Source of the DNA: Micavibrio sp.
GTDB lineage: Bacteria; Pseudomonadota; Alphaproteobacteria; Micavibrionales; Micavibrionaceae
Assembly (NCBI GenBank): GCA_027051315.1
Contig: JALTZE010000044.1
Span: forward strand, 1-5,830
Length of the DNA: 5,830 nt
Reading direction: 5' to 3'
In this document: piece by piece, positions 3,812 through 5,830 of the stretch
Numbering within the stretch: the first letter of the stretch is position 1
Layout of the letters: each line of letters starts with the position of its first letter
Made by a program: the position numbers and the translations under genes
The notes under the pieces: model-generated
The model's database searches: none
Told to the model about the DNA's origin: nothing
Seen by the model: the letters and a program-made list of their open reading frames with translations, nothing else

Positions 3812-5830
3812 TATCATTCCAGTAATTAGAGATATGTCTTGATGATAATGGATTAGTTAATTCATATAAAGGCATGGGGTTTTTTATTGTTTGCCCTATA
3901 TCCCTTCCGATGGGGGCGGTTATGAAATCTATGTGGCTACCTTCTTTTATATATTTTACATTTCCTATTGGAAAAGATAATTTTATACCGTGATTTAGGC
4001 TGGTTGTTCCGCCGAATATGTCTGTGTCATACATATTTGTGATTGTGAAAAATGTTTCTAATTCTGTTCCATTTTTGAAAGTTTTTGAAAGTTCAAATTT
4101 TGCTCCTGTATCTCCTGCTAAGAATCTTCCTATGGAAGTTTTAAAAGTAAAATCTGAATTTGGTATTTCGTAATATAAGTTAATATGAGCTGTTGCATTT
4201 TCGGGGTGGGTAAATTTTATATTCATATTTGAATTTGGGTTTCTTGCTATGGGAAGAAATGTATCCGCTCCTATGGCAAATCTTTTGTTGAAGGGGCGGT
4301 ATAATATTTCTGCTCCTGACCCTATATACATTTCTTCTAGCCAGCCTGCATGATAGGCAATATGTATGTCTTTATATATTGTTTTTAGCCATGAAATGGC
4401 CATGGTATCTATGGATATAGTTGTTGAAGCAAAAGAATCTTCGTTATTTCTGGCTGATAAATAATTTCTTTCTTTGTATTTGTGAATATTTTTAAGATTA
4501 TCTTTTAGGTTAAGGCGGGGTGATATTGTAAGGTAAGCTGTGTTGGTTAGAGGCTTTATAAGTTTAGCCATGATAGATGTTCTGTATAAAATACCGCTAT
4601 TTTCTTCGGATAGGGATAGTTTATTTTCTAAAATAAAGTTCCATTCTGTTTTTTGTTTATTATTAAGGAGTTCATGAGGGTTGATTCCTAAGAAAGTAAA
4701 CTTTTTATCTGTTTTTTTAAATTGAGAAGATGAATTATCTATGTTCGTTTCATGCCATATTTCTTGGGGGCTGATAAGTTTATTATTTTTGCTTAATATT
4801 ATTTTTTTTGTTGGAACTTGGATGGTTGGACCTTGTAGTCCATATTTTTTTAATTTGATTTGCGTGTATGGATATTGATTTTTTGTTTCTTTTACAAATT
4901 TTGTTGTTACATGTTTAATTTGTTCAGGAGTTGAATATAGTGGAGAAAGGTAAAGCTGGCTGTTTACTTTGTTTTTGTCTATGGAAGCTTTGTCTATTCT
5001 AATATTTTTATATATATTTTCTTTTGATTGTTTATGTTTTTTTCCTTGCCAATTATCAATGGATTGATTGATAGATAGTTTTGTAAATATTTGGTTCTTA
5101 CCAATAAATCCTATTGATATATTGCTCCAGCTATTTGGTGCATAACTTGCTCCATATGCCCATGGAGATGGTGCTTTATAATTTGTTATTGATGATTTTT
5201 CAGGTAGGTAGTCTTCGCCATTATATTCTGCTTTGAGTGACAAATTTTTTATAGGGGTGAAATATTCTATTCCTGCAAATATACCCATATTTTGACCCGT
5301 GAACCAGTTATTAGGGGTGTTTGTTTCTTCGTTTGTGTAATTTCTTTCTTTTTCAAAATGAGAGGATATTTGGGAAAGAGGATTTTTTATGTTTAATTTA
5401 TTTGATGTCCTGCCCCATGTTATTCCTGCTGTATAGTCTATATTTTTTATCAATTTTGAGAAAACTATATATTCTGATGAATGTTTTTTGTGACCGATAG
5501 CACTGTTTATACCAATGGATATTTCAGGATTGTAGAAACCTTCCTTAACAAGCCTTAATTTAAAATCAATACCAGGGGTCATTTTCTTGGAATCACCAAT
5601 TAGTGATGATGTTTGAGAAGTTTGTCTAAGATTTATATATAAAGATTTGGCTAATTGTAGACCCAATGCTGTATGCAAATAGGGAGAAGTGTTTGATATG
5701 TTAAATCTAATAGTTCCTGGTTTATCATGCCGTGCATTTGGCGAGCTTATAAGACCAAGGCTGCCGTAAATATTTGTTGATGGTTTTATATTTTTTTCTG
5801 AATAGGCCTGAGAAGGAAATAATATGATAA
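3795..5830 (-). CDS. YjbH/GfcD-family (DUF940) outer-membrane protein, 5' end cut by the window
   Basis: The frame is open from the stop at 3795-3797 to the right edge, giving 677 visible residues. A TTG at 5676-5678 could pass as a start but is internal: 50 more in-frame codons precede it and encode the end of a signal peptide (ILFPSQAYS, likely cut after SQA) followed by the family's mature N-terminus, NIYGSLGLISSPNAR. The true start is probably within about 20 codons outside. Numbering from the edge, a first beta-rich region spans about 65-260 (GITWGR, NWFTGQNMGIFAGIEYFTP), a Lys/Asn-rich middle about 260-390, and a second beta-rich region about 395-630. The latter holds the strongest family motifs: AGWLEEMYIGSGAEILYRPF (494-513), GRFLAGDTGA (567-576) and DIFGG (603-607). 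YjbH and GfcD are outer-membrane proteins linked to exopolysaccharide and group 4 capsule export, respectively; biochemical roles are poorly defined. No YjbE, F or G partner is visible, but it could lie upstream, off the right edge. Family call firm, substrate unknown. Confidence 0.9.
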   Translation of the reverse strand, partial: IILFPSQAYSEKNIKPSTNIYGSLGLISSPNARHDKPGTIRFNISNTSPYLHTALGLQLAKSLYINLRQTSQTSSLIGDSKKMTPGIDFKLRLVKEGFYNPEISIGINSAIGHKKHSSEYIVFSKLIKNIDYTAGITWGRTSNKLNIKNPLSQISSHFEKERNYTNEETNTPNNWFTGQNMGIFAGIEYFTPIKNLSLKAEYNGEDYLPEKSSITNYKAPSPWAYGASYAPNSWSNISIGFIGKNQIFTKLSINQSIDNWQGKKHKQSKENIYKNIRIDKASIDKNKVNSQLYLSPLYSTPEQIKHVTTKFVKETKNQYPYTQIKLKKYGLQGPTIQVPTKKIILSKNNKLISPQEIWHETNIDNSSSQFKKTDKKFTFLGINPHELLNNKQKTEWNFILENKLSLSEENSGILYRTSIMAKLIKPLTNTAYLTISPRLNLKDNLKNIHKYKERNYLSARNNEDSFASTTISIDTMAISWLKTIYKDIHIAYHAGWLEEMYIGSGAEILYRPFNKRFAIGADTFLPIARNPNSNMNIKFTHPENATAHINLYYEIPNSDFTFKTSIGRFLAGDTGAKFELSKTFKNGTELETFFTITNMYDTDIFGGTTSLNHGIKLSFPIGNVKYIKEGSHIDFITAPIGRDIGQTIKNPMPLYELTNPLSSRHISNYWNDIIIND

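Overview
The window is a strongly AT-rich stretch of bacterial chromosome (roughly one third G+C, estimated by eye). It carries five complete genes, one long gene cut by the right edge, and possibly the last codons of another gene at the left edge. The set (RluD-type pseudouridine synthase, DUF167 protein, CpaC/RcpA N-terminal-domain protein, TPR lipoprotein, YjbH-family outer-membrane protein) points to a Gram-negative organism. Secretin-N-domain protein plus TadD-like lipoprotein fits best with an AT-rich alphaproteobacterium. That placement is inference; there is no rRNA or tRNA here to test it.

Layout. Positions 1-92 hold a possible 3' end of an upstream gene and a leader. Positions 93-1073 (+) encode an RluD-like 23S rRNA pseudouridine synthase. 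Positions 1074-1358 are non-coding. They contain a small inverted repeat, a possible small transcript ending in a strong intrinsic terminator (1253-1281) that sits inside a perfect 10-bp inverted repeat, and then a promoter region. Positions 1359-2069 (+) encode a membrane-anchored pentapeptide-repeat protein. It converges, with a 12-bp gap, on a small DUF167/YggU-family gene (2082-2318, -). Positions 2448-3017 and 3031-3762 (+) form a two-gene operon: an exported stand-alone CpaC N-terminal domain with a four-cysteine tail, followed by a TadD-like TPR lipoprotein. Positions 3795-5830 (-) encode a YjbH/GfcD-family outer-membrane protein. Its reading frame stays open to the window edge and includes the end of a signal peptide, so the true start lies just outside.

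How it fits together. The right half is about the cell envelope: a periplasmic secretin-like domain and an outer-membrane lipoprotein made together, facing a polysaccharide-associated outer-membrane barrel. Nothing shows that the convergent YjbH gene works with the operon. The left half is housekeeping (rRNA modification) plus an orphan pentapeptide protein with its own promoter. I found no CRISPR array, transposase, integrase, phage gene, tRNA or rRNA. The least explained parts are the 1074-1358 intergenic region, the pentapeptide membrane protein and the cysteine-tailed secretin-domain protein.
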